A stretch of 64,000 nucleotides of DNA from Nautilus pompilius (lineage: Eukaryota > Mollusca > Cephalopoda > Nautilida > Nautilidae): NCBI GenBank assembly GCA_018389105.1, contig JACATO010000132.1, positions 2,182,501 to 2,246,500 of the forward strand. Direction: 5' to 3'. Shown here in pieces: positions 1 to 13,061 of this stretch. The position numbers were made by a program, and so were the translations under genes. The notes below the pieces were generated by a model, which saw nothing but the letters and a program-made list of their open reading frames with translations, was not told the origin of the DNA and ran no database searches. Each line of letters opens with the position of its first letter. The stretch's first letter is position 1.

Positions 1-41
1 GGCTTGAAATATTTCACTGTATGTGTAATGAATCTAGAATA

Positions 42-1269
42 CGAGGTCTGTCGAAAAAGTTCCGACTTTATTTTTTCCCGTGGAAAGTAATGATGTTAGG
101 GAGGCAAAAGTGTGCATAGTGGGAGCCGCATGCGTGGTTTTGGGCGGGCTCGCTGGATGCATTAGTCGTTGTTGGGCAGCCATTGTGTCAGGTGCTGTAC
201 CACTTACTCATCACATTTTCATTTCGCCTGTGATGACGGAACATGTGGAGCAATGATCTTGCATCAAGTTTTGCCAAAAGCTTGGAGATACCCAAGCAGA
301 AACAATTCGCAAAATTCAACAGGTGACAATGCCATGGGTGTTACCCAAATAAAAGAATGGTTGGCACAACATGGGGAGTGACCAGCGTTCTGGGAGGGGG
401 GGCTGTCAGCAAGCCGCAGTGCAGTTGTTATCGAGGAAGTATGGACCTTGGACCTTGATAATGGAGGATCATCGTCTGATGGGGCGGGAAATTGGTGATG
501 AGGCTGGAATCAGTAAAGACTCTGCACATGCAATTTTAAAGGAGGATTTGGGCTGGGGCAGAGTGGCAGCAAAATTTGTGCCCAAGCTGCTTTCTCAGGA
601 ACAACAACAACTTCGTCTTGAGGTTGCGCAGGATCTGCTGGATACTGCCAACAGGGATCCTGAGTTCCAGAATACCGTGATAACTGGAGATGAGACCTGG
701 GTGTACAGGTACGACCCGGAAATCAAGATGATGCTGACTGTTTTCTTCGACTACTGAGGCGATATGCATCACAAATAGGCACCAGAAGGACAAACAGTTA
801 CAAAGGAGTACTATCAGGAAGTCGTCATCCTCAGTCTTCGTGATGCAGTTTGGCACAAGAGACCGGATCTGTGGGTCTTGCAAAACTGGCAGTTGCATCA
901 TGACAATGGCCTGGCTCATTCGTAGCAGCTGATCAAAGGTTTCTTGGCAGAGAAAGGCATTTCGCTCATCCGCCAGGCTCCCTACTCTCCAGGCACGGCT
1001 CCTTCTGACTTCTGGTTGTTCCCAGAAATGAAGATGCCACTGAAAGGCTCCCACTTTGAGAGCCAAGAGGACATCATGCAGAATGCGACGGCAGAGCTGA
1101 GAGCCATTCTGGAAGCATTCCAGACGTGATTCGAACATTGGAAGGATCGCTGGGCTAAGTGTGTGGAGGCACAAGGGGCCTACTTTGAAGGGGATTAGCT
1201 ATTGAACCCCCACCAAGTACATAATTTTTTTTCCCAGCCTAAGGTCGGATACTTTTTCCACAGACCTCG
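42..1269 (+). mobile_element. mariner-family DNA transposon, near full length, inactive
   Basis: The element is bounded by terminal inverted repeats of about 28 bp. The left end begins CGAGGTCTGTCGAAAAAGT and the right end, read on the other strand, begins CGAGGTCTGTGGAAAAAGT. A TA dinucleotide lies at each outer edge (40-41 and 1270-1271), the target duplication expected of Tc1/mariner insertions. The length of 1228 bp is slightly under the usual 1.3 kb of mariners. The interior is GC-richer than the flanks and carries a decayed transposase on the plus strand. Well-matched ends and a largely readable frame suggest a moderately old insertion. Confidence 0.93.
165..1198 (+). pseudogene. mariner transposase pseudogene (D..D34D)
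   Basis: Read mostly in one frame, this shows the mariner order: an N-terminal helix-turn-helix region (FCQKLGDTQAETIRKIQQ near 269-322, then a shifted segment ending in IKEWLAQHGE near 378), the linker segment RVAAKFVPKLLS, then the catalytic acidic residues. The first Asp is at 689 (TGDETWVYRYD), the second at 902 (HHDNGLAHS) and the third at 1007 (APSDFWLFPEMK). The last two are separated by 34 residues, the mariner D34D spacing. The first two are only 71 codons apart, about 20 fewer than in known mariners, and the text jumps from YDPEIK to MLTVFFDY, so an internal in-frame deletion is likely. In-frame stops lie at 755, 776, 923 and 1127, and there are shifts near 322 and 372. The frame ends YFEGD then TAG at 1196. 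It cannot encode an active enzyme. Confidence 0.9.
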
Positions 1270-2415
1270 TACATGAAAGTTTCACTGTTTGAGTTAAATT
1301 ATGGAAAATAATGAACTCTTCCATGATATTCTAATTTTTGAGATGCACCTGTACATTTGTGTGCTATAGTCAAGTTAAAAGCTAGTGATGACTTGAATGA
1401 TATATGCAAAAGAAATTGCTTTCAAGTACAGATAAGAAAGGAACTATAACAACCATAAGGGACACACCTGGATTTTTTCCTAGAATGAAAGATGCTAACT
1501 TTTAGCTTAATTTCTTAATGGTACAGTAAACTTTTCAGTTAAAGAACAGACTAGTGAGGCAGAGAGTTCCTTCTTTAGCCCTTCTAATCAAGCAAGAAAA
1601 AGGACAGTGCCTGTGTGATCAGTGGCTGATAATTAACAGTCATTTTAATTGTCTTTCTACCAACTGACCACCATTAATACTGGACCAGAGCTTGTTGGCT
1701 TTTTCCAGGACTAAATATCAGTCCCACTGACAGCATTCTTGAGATGTCACACTTTCTTAGTCTCCTCAGAAACCTGATCCTTTTTTTTTTTTTTAGAGTA
1801 ATAAGCAATTTTGAGTAGCATATCAGGGGCACTGCCTATGGGAAGGAAGTTTTTGTACATTGTATGATGAGCTAGAAATAATTGTGGCTATATTTATACC
1901 ATGATGCTGATGTCTGTAATTGGATTGCCACCATACTTCTAAGTTCCTAGCAGAAGATAGCAATCCATGCCAAATGACAAACTGTTCTAGAGGTGTAGAC
2001 ATTGAAACCCCCATCTTGGTTTGTTGAGGTAAAGCAGAGTAAACACAGCTAAACCAATAGCATTCAGTGTATAGAAGTATTCCAGCTATATTCTGACAAG
2101 TACATTAAAAAGAAACAACAAAGGTTTAATTATTATTACTCATTACAGGGAGATAACGTAGATATTTTTAACAGTTAACTTTAGAGTAATTGTTTTCAGC
2201 TTGTTTACTTACACAACCTGTCTGATTTTCCTGTATGTTTTAAGGTAGTGTTCACCATTGAACTCTAGTCTCCATGCTCTTGCTACTATTAAGATGCTGT
2301 AATGGCTTTTATATGACTAACAGATATTTATTTATTTTTATTTCTCTTACCGAAAATATTGAAAAGCAGAAATGCAATTTGTTTGGATCATTGAAAAGTA
2401 AAACAAAAGATGCTT

Positions 2416-2445
2416 TATTATTATCATTATTATTATTATTATTAC
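2416..2445. repeat. (TTA)n microsatellite
   Basis: This is a run of TTA/ATT trinucleotides interrupted once by a CAT. Confidence 0.85.
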
Positions 2446-3174
2446 TTTTCATGCTTGAAATAGAACTTGCTGCAACAACTTTTGGATTCCTTTTGTTTGT
2501 TGCATTGCTTTTCGTTCATTTTTCTTAAATTGAAAAACTGAAAATCAGTTTAACTCACACAATTAGTCAGTCTGAAGTAGATGTCGACAAAAATTAGAAT
2601 CAAGTAATCTATCTTAGTTTACATATTTTCTTTCAAATCTGGTAAAGATTCAGATCTCCATTGTTCAGTACACTTGTATACTAATGTGTCACTGGTTTTA
2701 ATCTAAACAAAAATTCTGTCTTAAGCAGCTTTAAAAACAATCAAAACCCAGCAAAATATTGTACATTAGTCAAACAAAAATGTTTATAGTGAGTAATGTG
2801 TGCATAACTATCACATGATATACATTTAAGAAATGAATTCTAAGAAAAACAAACACAGCAATTCTTCAATTATTTTAATGGAAATAAATTGTGGGATATT
2901 TGTATAAATGATGACTATTGATATTTTGCTATTGAAGTCTATTTCTGGACTCTGTAGGTTTGTCTGTTAGTATTCTAATCTTTTTTACACAGATTTCAGT
3001 GTAAACCAAAGGCTAAGCATTATTTTGCATTCATCACAAATCTTCCCTAGATTAATATTTATCTCTTTTTTTGCCCATTTTTATACTAAATGCTTGTAAA
3101 CTTATGAAAAATGGTTTTAGTAAGCAAAAATATATTTTTTTCTGTTATTTCACACCCAGTAATAAATAAATAAA

Positions 3175-3177
3175 TCT

Positions 3178-3217
<40 letters not shown>

Positions 3218-3228
3218 CTCTCTCTCTT
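3175..3228. repeat. (CT)n microsatellite
   Basis: This run of CT dinucleotides has two CCT interruptions. It explains the Arg/Glu-rich open frame on the opposite strand. Confidence 0.95.
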
Positions 3229-4379
3229 TGATGAGTTAGAATATTTCAAACATTTATCAGTAAATAGAATGCTTAACATTATTAGGAGATGAGAGATCAT
3301 TTTATGACCATCTACATGGGCCATTGTGCTGTACCCATCCTTTAAAGAGAGTTCATGAAGGAAAATATAAAAAAAAAACAATCATTTTAACTAGGTGGTG
3401 TAGAGACGGGAAATTCTGGCAAGATGAGAAGTTAGTCACACATCAACTGATTTTTAAATAGCAGATCAAAGTGAAAGGGCAACACTCACATAGTTTAGTC
3501 AATTATTACTTGTCTATAGACTGATGGCAACCCTATAGTTGAACACACATTAGCGGTAGCTTATAATTCATCTTAAAGTACATTTTAAGAGCTACAAGTG
3601 AAAGCTATTTGTGCATTCTATATTTCTTTTATAATACATGCATGACATGTTCAACAATCACTGTTCCCATAAAGATCAATTTTCTAATTTTTTTAAAGAA
3701 ACTTAATTTTTAAAACTAAATATTCTTTCATATAGTATAATGACTGTTGGTTATTCTTGTAGAAGATGTCAGAATATATTCTGGAAACAAATATTTTTTA
3801 TTGAAATTCAATTTTTACTTCTGTATGCTGTTGCTATCTTTTTTTTCTAAGTAAAGTTAGAATTTTAAAAATTTGTCTAGCAATCTTACCTAATAGCATC
3901 ATGTACTTTCAGTATGCTCTCATCTACTATCTTCATATTGTTACATCTTCATAAGCATGAGAATTTTGTGTATCTGCTTAACATTAGCTTGCCACTAAGA
4001 TAGCTTTATCTACTATGTATACTACTGGCCAAAAGTTTGGAAAAAAAAACATGGGAACAGTTATTTATAAGAAGAAATGAGGTAACAATTTATTTCTCAA
4101 CATGACATTTTTGATGAAACAAATAATTAAGCCAAAGTTTATTAAATACATGTATTGAATCTTGCATTTGCTCTGTTATGGTGAACAGAAGTCTAGCCAG
4201 AGATTCCAACTTTGTATACAATACTGGTACCAGGCATATTTTTGTCTATGCTGCTGCATATACATGTAAATGTAGATATGCAATATTTATTACATTAATT
4301 CGACCACAATTAAAATAAAGATTTTATACAGATTTATTAAACTACAGTTTTAATAATTTAAGAATACAAATCAAATACC

Positions 4380-5900
4380 AAGGTGCAGGAAACTCTCTCT
4401 CATCAACCTTTTGCCATATTGCCTCAAAATTAACTTGAGCATCATTACATGGGTCAAATGCTTTCTTACTTGCTCAGCATCAGCTGGGATATCGTGATGT
4501 AAATGAAAGAATACTAAACCCGTAAGCTGATTTTCATTTATAGAATTTTGTACTCAGCTCCTTACTTTTAGAATGGCATAAAAAGATCCTTTTACCACAG
4601 CAATATTTACCAGCAGTGTGGCCAAAATACAGAGCTGTGTTAATGGCTTGATAAAATGTAGGATTTATCAGAAGTAATGTGGAGTGGATGTTACTTGGCT
4701 TTTTTCATCTGAAACAGACATCCACTTTGCTTTCCATCTGTCCAATTCTGCTTAAAAGTTTTCCAGAGTGAAGAGATCACCTTTGTATGCATCATACACA
4801 GCAGTCACTGTGCTTTTAGTGTCTGAAGCATGCATCTTATGTGGCAGAAAATACTGAGCAAGAAAACACAAGCAATTTAACCGGCTGCTTAGTCAGATCA
4901 GAAACTGTGGTCCAAAAAAAGGTATGAAGATATATTTTCTGTAGGTTTTTTGTAGATCTGATGTACTAATATTGTTCCTCTGAGACTGTCTTCTACATAT
5001 TCGTAACATACATTTTTCAATAAATGAACAATTTACTCATTTCACTGTATCATATAGTGCAGAAAATCTGGCATTGACATCTTCTTTCATATTTCTCAGT
5101 GTTTCAACTACAACATTTGCTGCTTTATATGCTTCAATCAAATTGATATTCTCAATGTTCTAGGTACAAATGTAGACTTCTCGCAACCTCCAAAATGGAC
5201 TCTACATACATAAAACTGACAAGGAAATCAAACTTGGTTTTTCAGCATCACAGTCAAACTGCAATCTTTTCCAAGATGTTTATTATCACATATTTGCTTT
5301 GAAACGTTGAAGTAAATCTGTCTGTTTTATTCATCATATATGCCCTGGTGTAGGTAAGCAATGATGTGCTATGGCCATCTTCTTCATCTTCCCAATCACA
5401 CAGAAAATTTATTAATTTCTTCAGTTTTGTTAAATACATATTGTACTGCTTTTCAGACAATCTTTATGCTGTTATTATCTTCCTACACGTGTTAAAAATG
5501 TTTTCAATCTCCCCTGTTGAACAAGAATGAACATTTTATGTATTCAGATCATGAGTTTTGCAGGCAGTAGAAGTTACTTCTAGAAGGACTGCATGGATTC
5601 TAGTTTGTGTTTCTTTGAATCATTCACTTATATTGCTTCCACTATCATATTACTGACCTCTCATGTATCCCTTTTCCAATACTCCAGGAATTGAGTGTCT
5701 GCAATGTTTGTTCATTTTTCTCTGAAGTTTCCACAAACTCAAAATCTTGTTGCAGTTCCACAGAGGTGTTTCCATTTTGATGAGCATACCTCGTCACCAG
5801 AGCTATCTTCTCTTTTGTGAAAATTTCAGTGGTCCTGTTTGCAGTCAGGCTAAAGAATGTTATTGTTTTCACTTGTGCCAGAATTTTGTTTTTAATTTTT
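4380..5900 (-). pseudogene. hAT-superfamily (DUF4371 / P52rIPK-like) transposase relic
   Basis: Reading the minus strand from right to left gives pieces in the order of DUF4371-type hAT transposases. They are an ANRTTEIFTKEKIALVTRY segment near 5830 (the family's DETTDIS..EQL region), an LIEAYKAANVVVETLRNMK segment near 5120, CRRQSQRNN near 4985, then AELDRWKAKWMSVSDEK near 4720, and QLTGLVFFHLHHDIPADAEQV near 4500, which matches the C-terminal hAT dimerisation region. Several stops and frame changes separate the pieces, so no intact protein can be made. Terminal inverted repeats and the 8-bp duplication typical of hAT elements were not found, so the limits are those of the recognisable coding text. 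Family assignment rests on the recalled motif order of THAP0/P52rIPK-like proteins. Confidence 0.72.
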
Positions 5901-6165
5901 AGAATTATCAGATAGAATCAGTCATCCTGAATTTGTGGCAATATGTACTATGAATTAATTCAATGGAAAAAATCTGCTCAGCAGTGTAATACAAAAGTGA
6001 AATTAAATTTCTAGTGGTCTGCAGCTTTCCACAGAAGATAAGGATTTGTACAATCCACTGCAGAGCATGCACTATTCGTTCTTTTTTTCCCTCTGATCCT
6101 ACTTTAAAAGGTCATGTTTGTTTTCCATCACATACACACACAAATGTATCAACTTTATCCCCCCC

Positions 6166-6208
<43 letters not shown>
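6166..6208. repeat. (CT)n microsatellite
   Basis: This is a continuous CT run with one CCT interruption. Confidence 0.95.
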
Positions 6209-6210
<2 letters not shown>

Positions 6211-6418
6211 TTGCTATGCTTCTCAAGAATCTTTTTTCATTGGAATAGTCTGCCACAAGTGTTGATACCAAGATTGCTTCTTTGCAGGTATTGAAAGCAT
6301 AGCTTGATCCACAGAAAACTCTATCCAGATGCTTAGAGTATTATACAAAATTGTACTCTTGAAGAATCTGAATACTGAAATGTTGATAGTGCTGCTGACC
6401 ACTGCCTGATTCTATGTC

Positions 6419-6850
6419 TCATTTTGAGGACAAAGTTTGTGGATGGTTGTCAATAAATATTAAGAAATGTTCAAAAGACAACATCAATGGGCAGCAGTTG
6501 TAAAACAAAGATTCTTTGCCAAGAGATGTGATATGTGGTTTCAGTTTTAGGAGCTGTTTCTGCGTATTTAGCATAGCATCAACAAGGGAATTTGGTTCTT
6601 CAGGGACTGGTAAATCGATTTTTAGCACTCCAGGAAGTGCTGTTTCTTTGGTAAATCTATGTTTAAAATGAAAAAAAAAAAAAAAAACACAAGTAACATC
6701 GAAGTGAAATGATATCGAGTATTTTATGATAGAATATGTAGAAAGCTTTACTTTCACTTACCAATTCAAAAAAGATGCTATAACCTTTGACATCTGCTTT
6801 TTCTTTCCCTTCTTAGGTACATTTTACTTTTCCCTGTTTTCCACCACATG
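6419..6850 (-). pseudogene. Unrecognised gene-like fragment with an intron-like gap
   Basis: On the minus strand a short lysine-rich stretch (PKKGKKKQMSKVIASFLN, about 6815-6762) ends at a strong donor (GAATTG|GTAAGT, exon edge 6762). After 105 bp that include a long T tract comes ATAG and a 79-residue open stretch (LKIDLPVPEEPNSLVDAM and on) to a TGA at 6419. The splice signals look genuine, but joining the two open frames creates a TGA, so this is at best a decayed gene or element remnant. I do not recognise the protein. It lies next to the hAT relic and could belong to it. Confidence 0.25.
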
Positions 6851-9800
6851 TTTTTGTTTTTGGTATGAATTCCATCTTAAGTAACCTCAACTGATAGTGT
6901 GGCATTGGCATGGGAAAAAACATTAGTTGAATTCTGTCCTGTCTTTCCTTCTCATTCTTCTTTCTTACAGAGTTCTCCTCTTATAGCAATGGCAACAATT
7001 ATGGTCTTTATCAGTTATCTTTCTTTTTCTGGGCCTGGCAGACATCCATAAATATGGTAGCTTCCATTTGAGGTGCAAAATCCCCCCCTCACCATCCAAA
7101 AAATGTCTCAGCAACATTTCAGCATGAAAAACTACTCTGAATGTTTTTGGAATAGTGTGGTCATGACTGATTATTTGTCAGAATGCCCTAATTCTTCCTT
7201 ATACCACAAACAGCAGATGTAATACAGTGCACACATGTGCTTATGTTTGAGATGGAAAGAAATAAATTGTTTGTACTATTCTTTTTTTTAAAAAAATAAC
7301 TAGCCTAATATTTTTGTTTCAAAACCTTTAGCCAATAATTTGTGTGAAATAAACAAGTAAAATAGCAAAAATTTAGTTATTCATGAAGACACTGAACTGA
7401 ATATTTTTAAATTTCTAATTTAAGGTTTTATTTTTTAAATTCATATTTATTTGAGAGCTATTATGATGAATAATCATTCTTATATTGCTGAATTTTATTT
7501 GATTTCCTAGGTACTTTCTTATACAGATACAGATAGTGCTGCCTTTATATTCTTTACACTGATTATTGTAGAATCAGAAGAAATGAAGAACATCAGGATG
7601 AATGCAGATGGAACTAGCTATAACATAATCATTACCTTTTTCTTTTCCATTATGTGTATTTAATGCCGTTCCTGTTGTATAACTTGATTTTTTTTTATTT
7701 TGTTTTGCTATAATTATTAGATAGAAGCAGATATTTGGTGAACTCTATCACAAATTGTATTGTATGTATGAAACGACATAGTTTTTAAAGCAGCAAAGTA
7801 ATTACTTTTAAAGATTTCCCATCTTTTCTAGTCCATTGCTAGGCTGCAGACCATCTGAAACAAAGAGGAGAAAAAATGTTAACCTCACAGAAATGAAAAT
7901 AAAATTATGGCGTATTGATTGTCTCTTAAAATAACACTGCTGAATGATTAAATCAATATTGATTTGCATGCAACTAGTATTACTACAGTACAAGTGGTAG
8001 GTGGCGTGAATCAGAACTGTGATACTTATCTCCTGGCATTCTGCCAACATCGTTCTTATGTTTCTACTTTTCCAAACAAATGCTTATTATTTGTTGTGCT
8101 TGCTTATTTTTGCTTAGACTTCTGAATAATAATTCTTAAAATTAAGACAATTTGTGATAGGTAACTACTTAAATTAGAAATAACTAGCTATCAGTTGTGC
8201 ATCGAATGCATTTTATCTGAGCAAACTTCTGTCGAGAATAGCCTGCCCTTCGTTGCTTTACTATCTTTTAGGTGGTACAGCTATCTGTTTCAATGGAATA
8301 ATGTCCAAACTTTTCATCATTATTTCAAAGATCCTGAAGTACCATAAATTTTGTTAATGTTAATTAAAAATCTAATTAGCACTTGAAACTGATGGAATAT
8401 TGTAACTCCCCGAAATGTTAAACTTGCTTTTCAAAATTGAAAAGAGAAAAGAGATCATCTACCTGGATTTACCTAAAACATCACCAACTAAATCTACGAA
8501 GTGGGTGTTGTCTTGAGGAGAATTAAATCCTGAATACAGACTTTACAGTGCTATGAGAGAGAATTAGGACATATAATTCAGGATTTCATCACTGCACAGC
8601 CGAATGGTTAAAGCAAGATAACTGTCAGTACTGCTGCTTTAATGTATATCGGGCATTTGAAATGTTTTTCTATGTTTATCGCCTTCCAACAATTATTGCA
8701 ACTGCAGTAGCCGACGGTGTGAGTAGCTGATGTGAAACTACATGATTGTGCAGAATCAAATACACTTCTTTTTTAAGTTCATCAGTAGTTCCTAGATCTA
8801 ATGGAATGTTGTTTAAATTAAATAAAGAGTAGTTGTACAGGTATTAACTGCAAGTTTAAACACAAAGTAATAATAAAACAATGTACATAATATTTTAAGT
8901 AGACTCTTTCCTTTTGTCTACAGCAAACATCACATGTTTCAAGGATGCCTAAAAATCAGCTGGAGTCTCAAATCTCGTTATATACAAATGCTCGATTACC
9001 ATGCCAAGTATATTTTAGTTCTCGAATCTCAAGACTACTAATTAGGTAAGGTTTTAAATGTCTAAATAAACAAAGGTTAGATCTCAATTCCATTAAGCAT
9101 TACCATCGCCTTGAAGAGCTGCATATGTCTGGTATATTTAAAGTAAGAATTATTTGGTAGGAGAGAGAGTTTATGGGTTGGTTGGTTTTCTTTTAAAGAA
9201 AAAAATTGTATATAAAATAAGTAATATCAGTTTCTCCACAAAAAAGTATAAGTTCGAGGTCATGAGTAAATATCATTTTCCCAGCAAACATACAATGAAA
9301 ATGGAAGGAAAAAAATCAATTAAGAATGACGCAGCTCTATATTGGATTTGTGCAGACAGCTTCTATAATGACAACTTCAGCATAAAAAGAATAAATATTG
9401 TTTTGAGACTGTCATTTTATTAAGTAATTGATAAAACAGACAAGAAATCTTGAAATGATGAGATTTATTCTTAGGTTTTGTACATAAAAAAACAAAAAAA
9501 AGCTCTTGTCTGTTAGCACATTTCAAGTCAACACAGTATTATTATGCATCTCATGTTCTTCAGCAACATGTAACAAAAAATTTGTATGATGTAAATATTT
9601 GAGCAATATTTCTATTTTGTTTTCGAAATAATAATACTTCTCAAAATATGTTACGTACATATTGTCTAAAATGATCTCAATTTATAAAACACGGCTTTAG
9701 CTTTGTCTGTATATTTCTGTTTGTATGTGCTAAATAGTTCTGTCCTAAAGCTGTTAAAGAACAACTGATTTTACCTCAATTTTCGTTGTATTTTAATGTT

Positions 9801-12549
9801 GATCCATGAATATATTTGTACCTCTTTGACAACATAATCCTTTCATGAGATATACCAGGTGACCATAAAGTTACTTCCTGCAGATGATTGTTTATAACTC
9901 CCAAATCACTACATATGTTAACAGAAGGAAGTGTGCATACCCAGAGAGTCATGAAGAGTGCAATTCCAGAATTTGCAGATTTTGGCACTGGGAATAGCCC
10001 CTTATGCTGCCGTAACTTCATACTGAAACAACCCCGTCAATTTTTAAAACAAGTTTCTTTCAAAATCAATGTGTAAATTAACAGAAAGTAGTAAAAAAAC
10101 AATTGTTACCAACACCTATTATTGAAACAAAATTCTATAGCACTTTTCTGAACTAGTTCATCTTGCTACAGTAAGTTTAATTGATTCTTTTGATCAACAA
10201 AGATCAGTTTTTGCATCTAGTAAGGAAACAGCTTTAAGATCTTGAGCGACCGACCACAGTTTGCTGTGGTTAAGTCAGCAGACCTGACAGCTTAATAGGT
10301 GGGCATTTTTATAGTCACGTGTTTCCTCAAATTTATCAATAAGATTACACAAGCTTCTTGGGTTACTTGGGCCTCAATTAAAATCTCTCTCATGCCAAAA
10401 AGCATTTAGAGCTGCTCCTAAATACATCCATTGCTTTAGAAAAATTTCACAAGTCAAATGTAGTCTTGAAAAGAAAATGTTCACAGCTATCTATCTCTGC
10501 AGGCAAGCTGGCACATCTGACAGCCAAGCCCTTTAAGATTACACACACACAAAAAAAAAGTAAATGGGCCCTGTGGATGATGTTGCACAGTATAAGTGAA
10601 GCTGGGAATGTATTCTCCATGCACACTTCCTCCTGTTAATGTGTTACATTTGGATGTTGTAACAATCAAAATGTATGAAATAACTTTAAGCTCAATGTTT
10701 TTGCTAAATTAAGAATTTATTTTAATTAGACAAAGAACTGGTATAATGTTATTTATTAGAAAATCTATGCTAACAATAAAAAGTTTTCATATTTTGTTAA
10801 ATGATTAGAAAGGAATGAAATGTTTATTAAAACACATTTTTAAAAGATATCATTTCCAACCTACAAAGAACAGATTGAAAATTATAAAAGATGACTTTTC
10901 AAAAAAATCCTAAAAAGGAAATTCTGGTATATCAAATAATGTATATTATCTTAAAACAATATCCACCTTCAACAAAAACTCATGGATACAGAGGTGATTA
11001 TTTTGTTTTAATCACCACAAACAGACAAATTTTTTGTTTGTTTTACTCTGAGTGAAATCAGAGGCTATGATTTTTTTTTTATTGACTTATATCACTGTAA
11101 AATAGCAAGTTTGAATGTTTGTCCTTTAGATTTGTTAAAATCGAGTCATTTTTTTTAAATGTAAGATTATGCAAAAAGGTGGCCCGCACAATCATAACAA
11201 AAGATCGAGACCATCTGTGGTAATAGCGCCATGTCTTCCAGCTCTTCATTACAATAATAAGAATGTATTTTTTGAAAGCACTTTTATTTATATAGTAGAT
11301 TTGATATTTTATTAATTATCCATTTATTACTCCAAGTTCTTAAAACTAGCAAATAAAAATGCTTTTCTGTTTTACTTTGTATTTTACTCAAGACTTGCTC
11401 TTTGTCATTACAATCTGAACATTTTTAGTGGAGAATGAAAGAGGTCCACTGTGTTGTTCTACGATGTTGGGTACACATTTGACAACAACAGTTAATGATG
11501 TGCAGATACATTTTTTAATTAGTTTTACCAATAAAATAATTTTGGAATATAAAAAAAAAAGTAATTTGGATTCATTTTTAACACTAAATACACTGTAGCT
11601 ATGTTGTTCGTTTATTTTGTAAAACCAGATGATCTGAGAGCATGTCTTGCATAAGAGTGATAACAAGTTGTCTGCATATCAGTTTCATTAATGTCAGAAG
11701 CAAAACCTTTTTTTCCATGACAGGTCTATTTCTTCTCCATACATGTGTAACTGGTAAGATAGTGAATTAAGGGTGTGCCGCCATAGTTTCCAATGGAAGC
11801 CTCACCAGTCTCCTACATGCAACCTAATAGCAAGGCAGAAAGTGATGCGAGCAAACAGCTCTGTGTTTCACAGTTGAATGGTGTACAGTATTATTGATAG
11901 AACTATTTGTTGACAACTTTTGGAGAGCAAGGTCAAGTAATTCTCGAATTCTATTATCTTACATTTTAATATAAGAACATCATGCTGCCAAAACACTTTT
12001 AGAAGACTATTACATTTAATTAGAATGTACTGCATGTTTAAATGGTATTCTGTCTCTGGTAACAATGTTTTCTTTTGTTTTATTTAATGCAGTAAAGTTT
12101 ATAATTCATTGATGTTGATTCAGAAATTTAAAAAAAAATTATTTTAGGGTTTTTGTTGTGCGAGATCTATCAAATATTTGCATATTACAAGAATAATTTA
12201 TTAGACTTTTATAAAAAAAGAATATGTAACAGAATTATTTTCTTATTTACAAATATAAGGTGAAAATCTAATAAAAGATTTAAAAGAAATGGAGTTGCTT
12301 CATCAGAGCCACTGTCCTCTTGGAAACAGTTATACACTGGAAAACCTACTGTGCAGTAGCTTGAAGATGGTGACTCGCATTCATTCACCTCACAACTTTT
12401 GTAACTTTCCATTCTTGTATTTGGTCAACAAAAAAACTTGCTTACTGGGGATTCTTTGATAAATTACTGGGAGGGTAAAATTGCCATTTTGGCAAGTCAT
12501 TAAAATGTTTAAATGATGCTTTTTTGTAGGATCAGAATTAACTTAGTGT

Positions 12550-13060
12550 GTCTGCTGCTTTCTTATGTTATATCACCAAACTCAAGAAAATTTCCAAAAA
12601 AACAACAGCACGGCTGCATGCTTTTTTTGTTACACTGACTGTTATACTGCTCTCTGATCTGCCTTCAGACAAACTGCACTTGATTATTGTCAAACATTTG
12701 AAACTTGGACATATCTGTAAAGAGCACCTTCTTCCAGGTTTGGTCATCCTAGTGTTTCATTTCTATTGTCTGTTTCATCCTTGCTATTTGAATGCTTCTC
12801 TTCAGCAAAAGCTTTTCAGTAGCTAGACATCCACTGGGTACACATCAGGTCATTTACCTTCCATCACATAAAGAACATGTTCTGGGGTAGTTAACATCAC
12901 TTTTGGAGAGTTTGGGCTTCTTTTTCTCAAACACATCTATTGTTAGCAGTACCAGTTTTGCATATCTTCTTCAATCTTGCATACAGCTTCTTCTGAAACA
13001 TGAACTCAAACTGCAGTCTGCTGCATGGATTTACCTTCACTAGCTAAAACTTTGATTTAT
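12550..13060 (-). pseudogene. Tc1-like transposase relic
   Basis: Minus-strand translation gives a stretch near 12,560-12,800 resembling the central Tc1 transposase region: a WKKVLFTDMSKFQMF segment (the family's W..V.F.DE.KF.LF block), then QIREQYNSQCNKKS (the family's R....Y.P.C..... block). Upstream pieces near 12,950-13,040 look like the degenerate DNA-binding part. Stops and shifts are frequent, and the glutamate of the DE motif is lost. The relic stops where the mariner at 13,062 begins, so the mariner may have inserted at or into it. No terminal repeats were found. Confidence 0.5.
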
Positions 13061-13061
13061 A

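Larger units (their letters stand above)
1270..4379. other. AT-rich non-coding DNA with microsatellites
   Basis: I see no convincing exon, RNA gene or transposase here. Homopolymer T runs, a TTA-type repeat near 2416-2445 and a CT microsatellite at 3175-3228 are the only structured parts. The short open frames are AT-biased chance frames. Confidence 0.6.
5901..12549. other. AT-rich non-coding DNA
   Basis: Apart from the CT microsatellite near 6166 and the gene-like fragment near 6419-6850, I see only AT-rich sequence with homopolymer runs. Short open frames near 9154, 9888, 10,487 and 11,388 show no recognisable domain and no paired splice signals. Confidence 0.5.

Noticed and set aside
536..1174. 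A 212-codon open frame on the minus strand inside the mariner
   Set aside because: It is the antisense shadow of the transposase. The motifs and stop pattern belong to the plus strand and the antisense product resembles nothing.
3145..3381. Arg/Glu-rich minus-strand open frame
   Set aside because: It is a translation of the (CT)n microsatellite.
4021..4060. CTACTGGCCAAAAGTTTGGAA as a Tc1-type terminal repeat
   Set aside because: It resembles Tc1 ends, but no inverted partner or transposase could be tied to it.
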